A stretch of DNA of 64,000 bases, taken from contig JAFVVQ010000050.1 in NCBI GenBank assembly GCA_017502085.1, positions 1-64,000 on the forward strand, written 5' to 3'. Below the pieces are notes generated by a model. The model worked only from the letters and a program-made list of their open reading frames with translations. It was not told the DNA's origin and searched no databases. This document shows, piece after piece, positions 26,384-34,947 of this stretch (within the stretch, counting starts at the first letter, position 1; every line of letters starts with the position of its first letter). This stretch comes from Clostridia bacterium. GTDB lineage: Bacteria; Bacillota; Clostridia; Oscillospirales; Acutalibacteraceae. A program made the position numbers and the translations under genes.

Positions 26384-26388
26384 GTTGA

Positions 26389-26634
26389 TTATCCGATAAT
26401 TTCTTTGAGCGCTTTTGCAAGCTGGTCGGGGCAGGATGTTCTTTTGAATCCGCAGGTAATTCCGCTGCATTTTTCAATAACGTCTTCCGCCTTCATGCCT
26501 TTGACGAGAGATGCAATACCTTTGAGATTGCCGTTGCAACCGCCCTCGAAACGAACGTTGCCGACGATACCGTCTTCAATCTCAAACTCGATTGAACGTG
26601 AGCAAGTACCTTTTGTTGTGTATTTATAAACCAT
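26389..26634 (-). CDS. TSCPD domain protein (TIGR03905 type)
   Basis: The start ATG 26634 follows AAAGGAGAGG; a slightly longer frame begins within that site. The 81-residue protein matches the TIGR03905/TSCPD family: FEGGCNGNLKGIASLVKGM, then ITCGFKRTSCPDQLAKALKE. The conserved cysteines also occur at the end of some ribonucleotide reductases, where they are thought to bind metal or nucleic acid. The function of the stand-alone form is unknown. Confidence 0.88.
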   Translation of the reverse strand: MVYKYTTKGTCSRSIEFEIEDGIVGNVRFEGGCNGNLKGIASLVKGMKAEDVIEKCSGITCGFKRTSCPDQLAKALKEIIG

Positions 26635-26700
26635 AACTTCCTCTCCTTTCATAAAGCCTTCTCATTCTACAATATTCCGAAAAAATTTTCAACCCCTGAA

Positions 26701-26856
26701 TTACTGCATAATTATGTAAAGCAAGCACAACATCAGCGGCATATCGCCGGAATCAACCGCTATCAACAGAACGAGCGGCAATATCAGACCGACGTCACCT
26801 CCGCCGTTATCGGTTTTCAGCATCGGCATTATAAGCCGCAGAACATTATCGGTCAC
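26701..26856 (-). CDS. Small membrane protein, third gene of small-gene operon
   Basis: A 51-codon frame starting at GTG 26856 (or 42 codons from ATG 26829) ends at TAA 26701-26703. It begins VTDNVLRLIMPML, has a Gly/Asp linker DNGGGDVG and two short hydrophobic stretches, GLILPLVLLIAV and PLMLCLLYIIM. The GTG start overlaps the end of the upstream gene by 11 bases with GGCGG nearby. Overlap, direction and membrane character support it as a real gene; no family is recognised. Confidence 0.5.
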   Translation of the reverse strand: MTDNVLRLIMPMLKTDNGGGDVGLILPLVLLIAVDSGDMPLMLCLLYIIMQ

Positions 26857-27223
26857 TGTTATCGCCGCCTATCATCTGTCCCATCATCGGCAGGATTTCA
26901 AAAAGTTTCAGCATCTGCATCGCATCATCGGCACGTTTTCTTCTTTTCTCGCTAAGAAGCGGCTTGAGCGCTCTGATGAGTTCGGAACGATTATCACGCT
27001 TATTCATCATACTCATCACTGACGAGATTTTTGCCATCATCTGAGCATTGCCGAGAATCGAAGATAAATCGGGCATACCGCCCGTCGGTGCAGAACACTC
27101 TTCTTTTTTTTCCTTTTTTTCATCGTTACCGAAAAAGCTTTCAGCCGCAGACCTCAGATTTTCGATATCTTCCGCACTCAGACTCGCAATAATATCGTTT
27201 ATGCTGTCCATCCCGTCACCCAT
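26846..27223 (-). CDS. Hypothetical Met-rich helical protein, second gene of small-gene operon
   Basis: The 125-residue protein begins MGDGMDSINDIIASLSAEDIENLR, has a charged Lys/Glu linker, then GMPDLSSILGNAQMMAKISSVMSMMNKRDNRSEL split by Met-rich helices, and ends in LFEILPMMGQMIGG. The helical, Met-rich pattern recalls small proteins seen in Clostridia genomes, but I recognise no named family. It overlaps the gene before it by 8 bases and the one after it by 11, so the three are translationally linked. Confidence 0.7.
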   Translation of the reverse strand: MGDGMDSINDIIASLSAEDIENLRSAAESFFGNDEKKEKKEECSAPTGGMPDLSSILGNAQMMAKISSVMSMMNKRDNRSELIRALKPLLSEKRRKRADDAMQMLKLFEILPMMGQMIGGDNSDR

Positions 27224-27422
27224 TGTTGCCGAATTTTTTCATCAGTTTCTGCGCCTGTTCACTTTTCAGAAGTTCTTCGAGCGCTTTTTTATCCCCCAGA
27301 ATGCGGAAAAGTTCGCTTTTCTTGTCATCAGAAAGCTTGTTTTGAACCGCATTGAGCATTTCCTCGGGATTTTTGTTGCGTAGCGAAACAAGTTCATCGA
27401 GAGAAATTTTATCATTATTCAT
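27216..27422 (-). CDS. Hypothetical small protein, first gene of small-gene operon
   Basis: The 68-residue protein is highly charged and helical: SLDELVSLRNKNPEEMLNAV, then LSDDKKSELFRILGDKKALEEL and a final LKSEQAQKLMKKFG. The pattern of short amphipathic helices suggests a protein-protein adaptor. The start has GGCGG upstream. It is the first of three overlapping minus-strand genes and diverges from a phosphodiesterase gene. Confidence 0.7.
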   Translation of the reverse strand: MNNDKISLDELVSLRNKNPEEMLNAVQNKLSDDKKSELFRILGDKKALEELLKSEQAQKLMKKFGNNG

Positions 27423-27491
27423 TGAATCACCGCCTTTTTTATAGTATAATCAATATGTCGGAATTCATTATATTAGAACGGGGGCATCGCA

Positions 27492-27950
27492 TTGAGAATA
27501 CTTGTTTTTTCGGATTCACACGGCAGCAGCCGATGTATCCGGGAGGCACTTTTTATGCACAGAGATGCATCTGCGGTTATCCATCTCGGTGACGGCGAAA
27601 GAGATCTGAACGGTCTTGATGACCTGCTCGAAGGGAAACAACTTATTCAGGTCTGCGGCAACTGCGATTTCGCTTCGGCTCTGTCTCACAATGAACTCGT
27701 CACACTTGGCGGTGTTAAGATATTCTGCACTCACGGATATGCAGAGCTTGTCAAACACGGCACACAAACCCTTTATTCAAAGGCGCGTTCACTGGGTGCC
27801 CGCATTGCATTATACGGTCATACCCACGAAAGCGTGACAGATTATTCCGACGGGCTTTACGTGATGAATCCGGGCGCTGCAAAATACGGCGAATACGGTG
27901 CAATCGACATCACGCCATCCGGCATAATGCTTCTTAAAATGAATCTGTAA
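27492..27950 (+). CDS. YfcE/MJ0936-type phosphodiesterase
   Basis: The 152-residue metallophosphoesterase starts with TTG at 27492 after GGGGG and begins MRILVFSDSHG (first metal site). It continues with HLGDGERD, CGNCD, FCTHGY and YGHTHES, the full two-metal set of the YfcE family. It is close to the normal family length. The family hydrolyses model phosphodiesters; the physiological substrate is unknown. Confidence 0.9.
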   Translation: MRILVFSDSHGSSRCIREALFMHRDASAVIHLGDGERDLNGLDDLLEGKQLIQVCGNCDFASALSHNELVTLGGVKIFCTHGYAELVKHGTQTLYSKARSLGARIALYGHTHESVTDYSDGLYVMNPGAAKYGEYGAIDITPSGIMLLKMNL

Positions 27951-27955
27951 TAATC

Positions 27956-27996
27956 ATCACCGCTACGGCATATTATTTTGCAGGCGGTGATTTTTT
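27956..27996 (+). terminator. Hairpin with T tract after the phosphodiesterase gene
   Basis: ATCACCGC (27956-27963) pairs with GCGGTGAT (27984-27991), followed by T6. The T tract runs directly into the next start codon, so either it is a leaky terminator or AGGCGGTG doubles as the next gene's ribosome binding site. Confidence 0.6.
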
Positions 27997-28512
27997 ATGT
28001 TTGTTTATTCAGTCAAAACCTCAAAAGGCAAAATTGCGGCGCTCGTTCTGGCAATCATTGCAATTGCCGTTGCGATTATTACGGTCATCGGAAGCAAAAC
28101 AGACTCCCCCGTCGTGACTGATTCCGCCGTAAATCACAAGGCGGAAAACGCTGAGCAAAGGGCAGCTTTTCTCTCTCAATTCGGATGGAAATTCTCACAG
28201 GATCCCGTTGAGGTTTCCGAGGTCATAATTCCTTCGGATTTCAGTGCAGGCTATACGGAATATGCCGAGATGAACAAAGCCTCAGGCTTCGACCTGGAGC
28301 CGTATAAGGGTATGCGTGCCAAACGGTGGACTTACGATATTCTCAATTATCCCGGATACGAAAACAAAACGGGCTATATTCAGGCAAATATTCTCGTTTA
28401 TAACGGTCAGGTCATCGGCGGTGACGTATGTTCGCTCGAGCAAGGCGGATTTATGCATTCATTTGAATTTCCCGCTCAGTCCCCCGAAACCGTACCTGCC
28501 ACAAACCCTTGA
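27997..28512 (+). CDS. DUF4830 membrane-anchored protein
   Basis: The 171-residue protein has an N-terminal transmembrane helix (residues about 12-32) and an extracytoplasmic domain that fits DUF4830: AAFLSQFGWKFSQDPVEV, FSAGYTEYAEMNKASGFDL, RWTYDILNYPG and ILVYNGQVIGGDVCS. The family function is unknown. The start codon follows a terminator-like hairpin whose 3' arm AGGCGGTG may act as the ribosome binding site. Confidence 0.8.
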   Translation: MFVYSVKTSKGKIAALVLAIIAIAVAIITVIGSKTDSPVVTDSAVNHKAENAEQRAAFLSQFGWKFSQDPVEVSEVIIPSDFSAGYTEYAEMNKASGFDLEPYKGMRAKRWTYDILNYPGYENKTGYIQANILVYNGQVIGGDVCSLEQGGFMHSFEFPAQSPETVPATNP

Positions 28513-28520
28513 AAGGACAA

Positions 28521-28552
28521 CGGCGGCACCCTGATGAGTGCCGCCGCTTTTT
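28521..28552 (+). terminator. Intrinsic terminator
   Basis: CGGCGGCAC (28521-28529) pairs with GTGCCGCCG (28538-28546), followed by CTTTTT. It ends the DUF4830 transcript. Confidence 0.9.
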
Positions 28553-28558
28553 CAGTTA

Positions 28559-28675
28559 TCAGAATTCTTCTTTCTTCTGCTTCTTCTGCTGAGCATTGTT
28601 GTTGTTCTTGTTCTGCTCATTCTTGTTGTCGGGGCAGTTCTTCTGATTGCCGGGGATATTGTTCTTGTTATCCAT
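28559..28675 (-). CDS. 38-residue Asn/Lys/Gln-rich small protein
   Basis: On the minus strand ATG 28675 opens a frame of 38 codons ending at TGA 28561-28559. It reads MDNKNNIPGNQKNCPDNKNE and then a run of N, K and Q ending in KKEEF. AAAGGT lies about ten bases upstream. It is very hydrophilic and probably disordered, and has one Cys. Short Asn/Lys/Gln-rich proteins are common in Clostridia, and some small acid-soluble spore proteins have a similar look, but I cannot assign a family. Confidence 0.55.
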   Translation of the reverse strand: MDNKNNIPGNQKNCPDNKNEQNKNNNNAQQKKQKKEEF

Positions 28676-28766
28676 TTCTATGCTACCTTTCGATTTGAAT
28701 TACCCGATTTTTTTCGGGCTCGGTTATATTATGACCCGACACACAGCGTTTAATCCCTCAATTATG

Positions 28767-28795
28767 TTGACAAAAAAATTTACCAATGATAAAAT
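28767..28795 (+). promoter_or_regulatory. Promoter of galM
   Basis: Consensus TTGACA (28767-28772), a 17-base spacer and TAAAAT (28790-28795), 48 bases before the galM start. Confidence 0.8.
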
Positions 28796-28843
28796 AATAT
28801 TAATTGTTGATTATAAAACTATACTGTTTTCAGGAGAATAATT

Positions 28844-29875
28844 ATGATTGTTAAAAATTCTTTCGGCATAACCGCAAAAGGTGAAGCGGTTGATATCTAC
28901 ACCATCCGCAATTCCTCGGAAACTGCTGTTGACATCATCACCTACGGTGCAACCGTAAACAGCATTTACGTTGCCGACAAAAACGGCGTTTTCGCAGACG
29001 TGCTTTCAGGCTTCGATACCGTTGAGGGCCATGAAAAGTTTTCAGACTATCAGGGTATGACTGTCGGCAGATACGCAAACCGTCTTGCAGGCGGCAAATT
29101 CAGTATCGACGGCATTGAATATGACGTTGTGAAAAACGAAAAAGATGTCACCTGCCTTCACGGCGGCGGTGAACTTTCCAACGCAGTGTGGAAGGCTTTC
29201 ATCGTTGACGATAACGCAGTTGAAATGAATTACACAAGCCCTGACGGTGCAATGGGATTCCCCGGCAAAGTAGACTTCAAAGTCACCTTCACGCTTCATG
29301 AGGATAATGCACTCAAGATTGAGTATTCGGCAATCAGCGACAAAAAAACCGTTATCAATATGACAAACCACGCTTATTTCAATCTCGCAGGCAAGGGAGA
29401 TATCCTCGCTCACGAGCTGATGATCAATGCCGATTCATATACTCCCATTGACGAATACAGCATTCCCACAGGCGAAATCAGATCCGTCGAAGGTACTCCT
29501 TTTGATTTCAGAGTTGCAAAACCCATCGGCAAGGATATCGGTGCTGAAGACGACCAGCTTGCTATCGGCAAGGGTTACGACCACAACTTCTGTCTCAATG
29601 ACGGCGACGGTCCGATTGCAACCGCCTACGATCCCGAAAGCGGCAGATTCATGGAGGTATTCACAGACCTCTGCGGCGTTCAGCTTTATACAGGCAACTT
29701 CCTTGACGGCACAAAAATCGGCAAGAAAGGCAATCCGCTTATCAAAAACGCAGGCTTCTGCCTTGAAACACAGTATTATCCCAACACACCCAATATGCCC
29801 GAATTTCCGCAGTGCACCTTCAATGCAGGTGAAAAATTCACAAGCTGCACCGTGTTCAGATTCTCCGTGAAATAA
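28844..29875 (+). CDS. galM: Aldose 1-epimerase (mutarotase)
   Basis: The 343-residue protein matches GalM: YGATVNSIYV, GRYANRLAGGKFSIDG, then LHGGG, NMTNHAYFNLAG with the catalytic His, and the catalytic Glu in GFCLETQYYPNTPN near residue 305. It interconverts alpha and beta anomers of hexoses such as galactose. It is transcribed alone from a strong promoter, so the sugar pathway served is not shown by context. Confidence 0.95.
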   Translation: MIVKNSFGITAKGEAVDIYTIRNSSETAVDIITYGATVNSIYVADKNGVFADVLSGFDTVEGHEKFSDYQGMTVGRYANRLAGGKFSIDGIEYDVVKNEKDVTCLHGGGELSNAVWKAFIVDDNAVEMNYTSPDGAMGFPGKVDFKVTFTLHEDNALKIEYSAISDKKTVINMTNHAYFNLAGKGDILAHELMINADSYTPIDEYSIPTGEIRSVEGTPFDFRVAKPIGKDIGAEDDQLAIGKGYDHNFCLNDGDGPIATAYDPESGRFMEVFTDLCGVQLYTGNFLDGTKIGKKGNPLIKNAGFCLETQYYPNTPNMPEFPQCTFNAGEKFTSCTVFRFSVK

Positions 29876-30035
29876 ATTAACTCCGTGATAACAGTTTGTT
29901 CATTTTTGCGGCTATATGTTACAGATTATTATTCACGAATTCACAGTTTTTTTATATATTTAGTTATAATTATAAGTGTAGGCAATATTTTGCTCGTTGT
30001 ATATAAGTGTAAACAATCCAAGGAGGGGATTATTT

Positions 30036-30725
30036 ATGGCATCAGAAAGAATTCTTGTTGTTGATGATGACAGCAATATCTGCGAACTTCTCCGTCTTTA
30101 TCTTGAAAAGGACGGCTACGAGGTAGCAATTGCAAACAACGGCGGCGAAGCAGTCAAAATGTTCCAGGAGCTTTCACCCGACCTTATGTTGCTCGATATT
30201 ATGCTTCCCGTGCTTGACGGCTGGCAGGTATGCCGTGAGGTCAGAAAATTCTCGGACAAGCCCATCATTATGCTCACCGCAAAGGGCGAAACCTTCGATA
30301 AGGTGCTTGGCTTTGAACTCGGTGCAGATGACTATGTTGTTAAGCCCTTTGATGCAAAAGAGGTTATGGCAAGAATCAAGGCTGTTCTGCGCAGAAGCGG
30401 TACGGCTGAAAAAACTGACATCAAAGAAGTCCGTTTTGACAAGCTTGTCATCAATCTCACAAACTATGAGCTCAGAGTTGACGGAAAAAAGGTCGATACT
30501 CCGCCCAAAGAACTCGAACTCATCTACCATCTTGCAAACAATCCCAACAGAGTTTTCACCAGAGACCAGCTTCTTGACGAAGTATGGGGCTTCGATTACT
30601 ACGGTGATTCAAGAACAGTTGACGTTCACGTCAAGCGTCTTCGCGAAAAGCTTGAAGGTGTTTCTGAAAAATGGGAACTCAAGACTGTCTGGAGCGTCGG
30701 TTACAAATTCGAAACCAAAGACTGA
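30036..30725 (+). CDS. OmpR/PhoB-family response regulator
   Basis: The start ATG 30036 follows AAGGAGGGG; an upstream in-frame codon at 29997 precedes that site. The 229-residue protein has a receiver domain with the acidic pocket D10-D12, phosphoacceptor D54 in LLDIMLPVLDG, LTAKGE and the KPF motif, then a winged-helix output domain (TPPKELELIYHL, RTVDVHVKRLREKL, TVWSVGYKF). It forms a two-component system with the kinase gene 23 bases downstream. A TATAAT at 29965-29970 may be its -10. Confidence 0.95.
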   Translation: MASERILVVDDDSNICELLRLYLEKDGYEVAIANNGGEAVKMFQELSPDLMLLDIMLPVLDGWQVCREVRKFSDKPIIMLTAKGETFDKVLGFELGADDYVVKPFDAKEVMARIKAVLRRSGTAEKTDIKEVRFDKLVINLTNYELRVDGKKVDTPPKELELIYHLANNPNRVFTRDQLLDEVWGFDYYGDSRTVDVHVKRLREKLEGVSEKWELKTVWSVGYKFETKD

Positions 30726-30748
30726 TAAAACCGTCGGGGTGAATAACA

Positions 30749-32239
30749 GTGGCAAGAAGCAAGAAAATAAGAGCAGGTCTTTTTCGCAAGTATCTGCTTG
30801 TTACAATTTCAATTATCCTTGCAAGCTTCGTCTTTTTAGGCGGAGCTCTCTTGCTTTTGGTCTCAAAGCTCTGGATGGATGAAAAAATGAAACTGCTGAG
30901 CGAAAATGCGGTCAGCGTTGCACAAAGCACAAGCAACACTCTGCAAAATGACTTTTCAAGCGGAGTCAGTCTGATCTCCGTTCAGCTTATCTGCAACACG
31001 CTTATGCAGACCTCAGATGCAATCGATGCGGATATTTTCATCATCAACCACGAGGGCGACGTCGTTTTTTGTAAGGATACCCTGCAGTCAAATCTTTCGC
31101 TCTATACGGGTTACTGTATGGTGCACGGCAACTACAAAATATCTCCTGATACGCTGAAAAAATCCTTCGGCGGCGTTACCGGATATACGGGCGATCTCGA
31201 CGGTATGCTTGGTGACATCTGCTTCATAGTCAGTGCGCCTGTCAGAGCAGGTGATAAAGTGCTTGGTGTTGTTTATGCAACCCAGCCGATACTCGACGGT
31301 CTTGCGCCCTATGTGCTCGGTATTTTCAGAATGTTCTTCTGGGCAGCGCTTTTCGCTCTCGCCCTCGCATTCATTATAGTTTATCTTGTTTCCTATAAGA
31401 TGACAAAACCGCTTCGCGAAATGTCACAGGCGGCAAAACAATATGCAAACGGCGACTTTTCAAAGAGGATTCCCGTTTCGAAATCACTGTTTATGAATAA
31501 CGACGAAATCGAAGAGCTTGTTATCGCATTCAACTCGATGGCTCAGGCTCTCGCAACGCTTGAAATGAGTCGCAGGAGCTTCGTTTCAAACGTTTCTCAC
31601 GAATTAAAAACCCCGATGACGACAATCGGCGGATTTATCGACGGTATTCTGGACGGCACCATCGACAGTGAAAGACAAAATCAGTATCTGAAAATAGTTT
31701 CCGATGAGGTCAAACGTCTTTCGAGGCTTGTTACAGGTATGCTCAATATGAGCAAACTGGAGGCGGGTGAGCTTGATATCAACCCTGTGGATTTCGATAT
31801 TTCGGAGATGCTTTTCCGTACGTTGCTTGGTTTTGAACAACTGATTGATAAAAAACACATTGAAATTAGAGGTCTCGACGTCATCGGCACCAATCCCGTT
31901 ACCGCTGACAAAGATATGATAAACCAGGTCGTTTTCAATCTGCTCGACAATGCAGTCAAATTCACGCCCGACGGCGGATATATTGAAGTCAGTTCAAAAT
32001 CCGATTCCGAAAAGGTTATTGTCAAAATACGTAACAGCGGCAAAGGTATACCTGCCGAAGAAATTGATAAAATATTTGAGAGATTCTATAAACTCGATAA
32101 ATCACGAAGCTTTGACGTCAAGGGTGCAGGCATGGGTCTCTATCTTTGCAAAACCATCGTTGAACTTCACGGCGGTCAGATTACCGCACGAAGCACCGAA
32201 GGCGAATTTGCAGAATTCATTTTCACTCTCCCGTTATAA
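30749..32239 (+). CDS. Membrane sensor histidine kinase
   Basis: The 496-residue protein starts at GTG with GGGGTG upstream. It has a transmembrane helix (about 14-38), an extracellular sensor domain of roughly 150 residues, a second helix (about 193-215), a HAMP domain, the HisKA box with H284 in SHELKTPM, and an ATPase domain with N-box NLLDNAVKFT and G-boxes GKGIPAEE and GAGMGLYL. It should phosphorylate the adjacent response regulator. The HtrA-like protease gene follows 80 bases later. Confidence 0.95.
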   Translation: MARSKKIRAGLFRKYLLVTISIILASFVFLGGALLLLVSKLWMDEKMKLLSENAVSVAQSTSNTLQNDFSSGVSLISVQLICNTLMQTSDAIDADIFIINHEGDVVFCKDTLQSNLSLYTGYCMVHGNYKISPDTLKKSFGGVTGYTGDLDGMLGDICFIVSAPVRAGDKVLGVVYATQPILDGLAPYVLGIFRMFFWAALFALALAFIIVYLVSYKMTKPLREMSQAAKQYANGDFSKRIPVSKSLFMNNDEIEELVIAFNSMAQALATLEMSRRSFVSNVSHELKTPMTTIGGFIDGILDGTIDSERQNQYLKIVSDEVKRLSRLVTGMLNMSKLEAGELDINPVDFDISEMLFRTLLGFEQLIDKKHIEIRGLDVIGTNPVTADKDMINQVVFNLLDNAVKFTPDGGYIEVSSKSDSEKVIVKIRNSGKGIPAEEIDKIFERFYKLDKSRSFDVKGAGMGLYLCKTIVELHGGQITARSTEGEFAEFIFTLPL

Positions 32240-32319
32240 AAATATTTAATCAATGTTCAAACTGATTTAATAAAATACCAATATACTTTTATCATAGATT
32301 TTAAACGGAGGAACACCGT

Positions 32320-33873
32320 ATGAACGAAGAAAACAGAAGACCAGATGAAATGCTGACTCCAGGAAACACGGCAGAGCCGATTTCTGCCGATACCGTTGAG
32401 GAAACTGTTCCCGAAAACGTCAAAACTGCAGAGGAAGATATTCCGACCGTTGATGCTGAAGAAATCCCTGCAGCCGAAGTTCCGCCTGTAAAAACCGAAA
32501 CGGAAACGCAAAGCGAACAGTACAGTCCCTACGGTAACAGACCGTATGATCCGAATAACTACACCGCAAACCGTAACCCCTATTCTGCGGGACACAATCA
32601 GAGAAGCGGATATAATCCTCCGCCCTCACCTCCCGCAAACCGTAACCGAGGGCTGAAGGTGTTTGCCGCAATCGTCTGCGTGCTTCTCGTCTTTTCACTT
32701 ATATTCAGTGCAGGTGTTGTGCTTAAATATAAGGACAAGAACAACTTTACGCCGTCGGAAAACTCAGTCGGCACCGTAGGTTCCGACAAAAAAGGTGACG
32801 GTCCTTCCCTTAATATTGCATCGGCTCCCGCTGAAGTCGAAGGCGCACTTACCACTGCACAGATTGCAAAAAAAGTCAAACCCAGCATCGTCGGAATCGT
32901 TGTCTACACCAATAACTCAAGTTCAACTGCCGGAGAAGGCACGGGCGTTATTATGGGCGAGGATTCAACGGGCACGTCAACCTATATCGTAACCTGCGCC
33001 CACGTTATTAACGAGGCAGGTATACGAGTCAAAGTACAGACCGAAAACGGCACAACCTACGACGCGGAAATCGTCGGTTTCGATTCAAGAACTGACCTTG
33101 GCGTTGTTAAAATCAAAGCAAAAGGTCTGCCCGCCGCCGAATTCGGCAATTCCGATATTCTTAACGTTGGCGACAGTGTTTTCGCCATCGGTAACCCCGG
33201 CGGTGTAGAATTCTTCGGTTCTTTCACGGGCGGCTACGTTTCCGCAATAGACAGACCCGTTAGCAGTGATATCGGATACACGATGAAATGTATCCAGCAC
33301 GATGCCGCTATCAATCCCGGCAACTCGGGCGGTGCGCTCGTCAACGTTTACGGTCAGGTTATCGGCATCAACTCACAAAAAATCGCCGCTACCGACTATG
33401 AAGGTATGGGTTTTGCAATCCCCACCACGAGTGCAAAGAATATTATCGACAGCCTTATCGCATACGGCTACGTACCCAACAGGCCCAAACTCGGCATCAG
33501 CTATTATTCCGTCAGCGCAAGTGCACAGTACAGTATGATCGCTCAGATTCAAGGATTACCCGCAGGCACACTCATAATCGATAAGATTGATGAGGAAAGC
33601 TCCCTTGCATCTACCGAAGCAAGACAGTACGATATGATTGTCGCTGTCAACGGTAAGGATCTTACAACCGCCGACGTGCTTCTTGAACTCATTGACAAAG
33701 GTAAGGTTGGTGATACTTTCACCCTCACTCTTTGCAGAGTCAACAGCAACTACACCCTTTCAAAATTCGACGTTACCGCCAAACTCGTTGAAGATAAGGG
33801 CGGCTCTCAGGTTGAAGTAACTGAGCCCCAGTACGTTGATCCGTTCGAATATTTCAATCCCTTCGGTTATTAA
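32320..33873 (+). CDS. htrA: HtrA/DegP-like membrane-anchored serine protease
   Basis: The 517-residue protein has a disordered Glu/Pro-rich cytoplasmic N-terminus (1-108), one transmembrane helix (about 110-137), a trypsin-like domain with H228 in TCAHVI, D259 in SRTDLGV and S336 in NPGNSGGAL, and a PDZ domain near the C-terminus. It would degrade or refold damaged proteins on the outer face of the membrane. Its position after a two-component system resembles CssRS control of HtrA proteases in Bacillus. Confidence 0.94.
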   Translation: MNEENRRPDEMLTPGNTAEPISADTVEETVPENVKTAEEDIPTVDAEEIPAAEVPPVKTETETQSEQYSPYGNRPYDPNNYTANRNPYSAGHNQRSGYNPPPSPPANRNRGLKVFAAIVCVLLVFSLIFSAGVVLKYKDKNNFTPSENSVGTVGSDKKGDGPSLNIASAPAEVEGALTTAQIAKKVKPSIVGIVVYTNNSSSTAGEGTGVIMGEDSTGTSTYIVTCAHVINEAGIRVKVQTENGTTYDAEIVGFDSRTDLGVVKIKAKGLPAAEFGNSDILNVGDSVFAIGNPGGVEFFGSFTGGYVSAIDRPVSSDIGYTMKCIQHDAAINPGNSGGALVNVYGQVIGINSQKIAATDYEGMGFAIPTTSAKNIIDSLIAYGYVPNRPKLGISYYSVSASAQYSMIAQIQGLPAGTLIIDKIDEESSLASTEARQYDMIVAVNGKDLTTADVLLELIDKGKVGDTFTLTLCRVNSNYTLSKFDVTAKLVEDKGGSQVEVTEPQYVDPFEYFNPFGY

Positions 33874-33889
33874 TTCAATAAAAATTATA

Positions 33890-33914
33890 AAGGCAGTTCA
33901 TCATGAACTGCCTT
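33890..33914. terminator. Bidirectional terminator
   Basis: AAGGCAGTTCA (33890-33900) pairs with TGAACTGCCTT (33904-33914) around a 3-base loop, between convergent htrA and nrnA; T tracts occur on both strands. Confidence 0.85.
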
Positions 33915-33927
33915 TTGTATTGCAGAT

Positions 33928-34899
33928 TTAATTGTTTTTTGCAAGAAACGCAGTAATTTCATCCTGAATCTCTTTGACCAGACTGTTCGTTGCCTGCTGC
34001 TTTGTACCGTAGAGAGTGCAGCCTGCCGCACCCATATGACCGCCTCCGCCAAGTCTGCCGCAGATTTCAGAAGCATCGATATCTCCGTGAGTTCTGACAG
34101 ACGCCTTGAAGCTGCCGTCTTTGAGTTCTCTCATCGTTACGCCGACAAGCACGCCTTCAATCTGTCTCGGCAGATTTGCAAGACGGTCAACCTCGCTCTC
34201 GTCAGAGCCGCTTCTTCTGTACATATCCTGTGTAACGGTAATGAACGCACAACGGTCGTTACAGTAATAACGCATACTTTCGATTGCAAGTTTTTCGAGC
34301 GCCGCATAAGTTCTTGTCTTGGTCTCAAAGAAAACCTGAATGATGTTATAAGTATCCGCTCCGAGAGCAGAAAGCTTTGCCGCAATCTCAAAAGTTCTTA
34401 CGGTTGTATTCGAGAATCTGAAGCAACCCGTATCCGTTGCAACACCCGTAAAAAGGCAGGATGCAATCAGAGGAGTTATCTGCACACCGAGTTCACAGAT
34501 AAGCAGATAAATCATTTCCGCCGTTGATGCCGATTCCGCATCAAGCCATATCTCGGGTGCATAAAGCACGTTTGAGCCGTGATGGTCGATGCATAAATCA
34601 ATTTTCGATGCATAAATACCTTCAAATTCTCTTCCGAGGAGCTTTGTATCCGCAATATCAATTGCCACAGTAAACTCGGGTTCGAAATCCTGTTCAACCA
34701 TTTCGGCAAACATAAAATCAAAACTCGGAGAAATTCTGTCGCCACACTTGACTGTAACGTTTTTGCCCGTCTGTCTGAGTGCATAAGCAAGAGCCGTTGC
34801 GCTGCCAAGTGTGTCACCGTCGGGGTGACTGTGGCATAAAAGCAGAATATTATTCTTTTCGCTCAGGAGCGTTGCAGTTTCTTTAACGTCAATAAACAT
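33928..34899 (-). CDS. nrnA: DHH/DHHA1 phosphoesterase, NrnA-like oligoribonuclease/pAp phosphatase
   Basis: The 323-residue protein has the DHH metal motifs: LLCHSHPDGDTLGSATAL near the N-terminus, AIDIADT and the DHHGSN motif, and a DHHA1 domain with the GGGGHMGAAGC substrate loop. NrnA-type enzymes degrade 2-5 nucleotide RNAs and dephosphorylate pAp. It is the last gene of the rimP-nusA-infB-rbfA operon, its usual place in Firmicutes. Confidence 0.92.
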   Translation of the reverse strand: MFIDVKETATLLSEKNNILLLCHSHPDGDTLGSATALAYALRQTGKNVTVKCGDRISPSFDFMFAEMVEQDFEPEFTVAIDIADTKLLGREFEGIYASKIDLCIDHHGSNVLYAPEIWLDAESASTAEMIYLLICELGVQITPLIASCLFTGVATDTGCFRFSNTTVRTFEIAAKLSALGADTYNIIQVFFETKTRTYAALEKLAIESMRYYCNDRCAFITVTQDMYRRSGSDESEVDRLANLPRQIEGVLVGVTMRELKDGSFKASVRTHGDIDASEICGRLGGGGHMGAAGCTLYGTKQQATNSLVKEIQDEITAFLAKNN

Positions 34900-34947
34900 C
34901 GTGGTTCTCCTTTCGGGTATTGCCTGACGGCACTATCACGCAAACTC

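Noticed and set aside
28538-28753. Plus-strand hydrophobic frame opposite the Asn/Lys-rich small gene
   Set aside because: Its poly-Leu/Val composition is the complement of Asn/Lys codons, and it begins inside a terminator.
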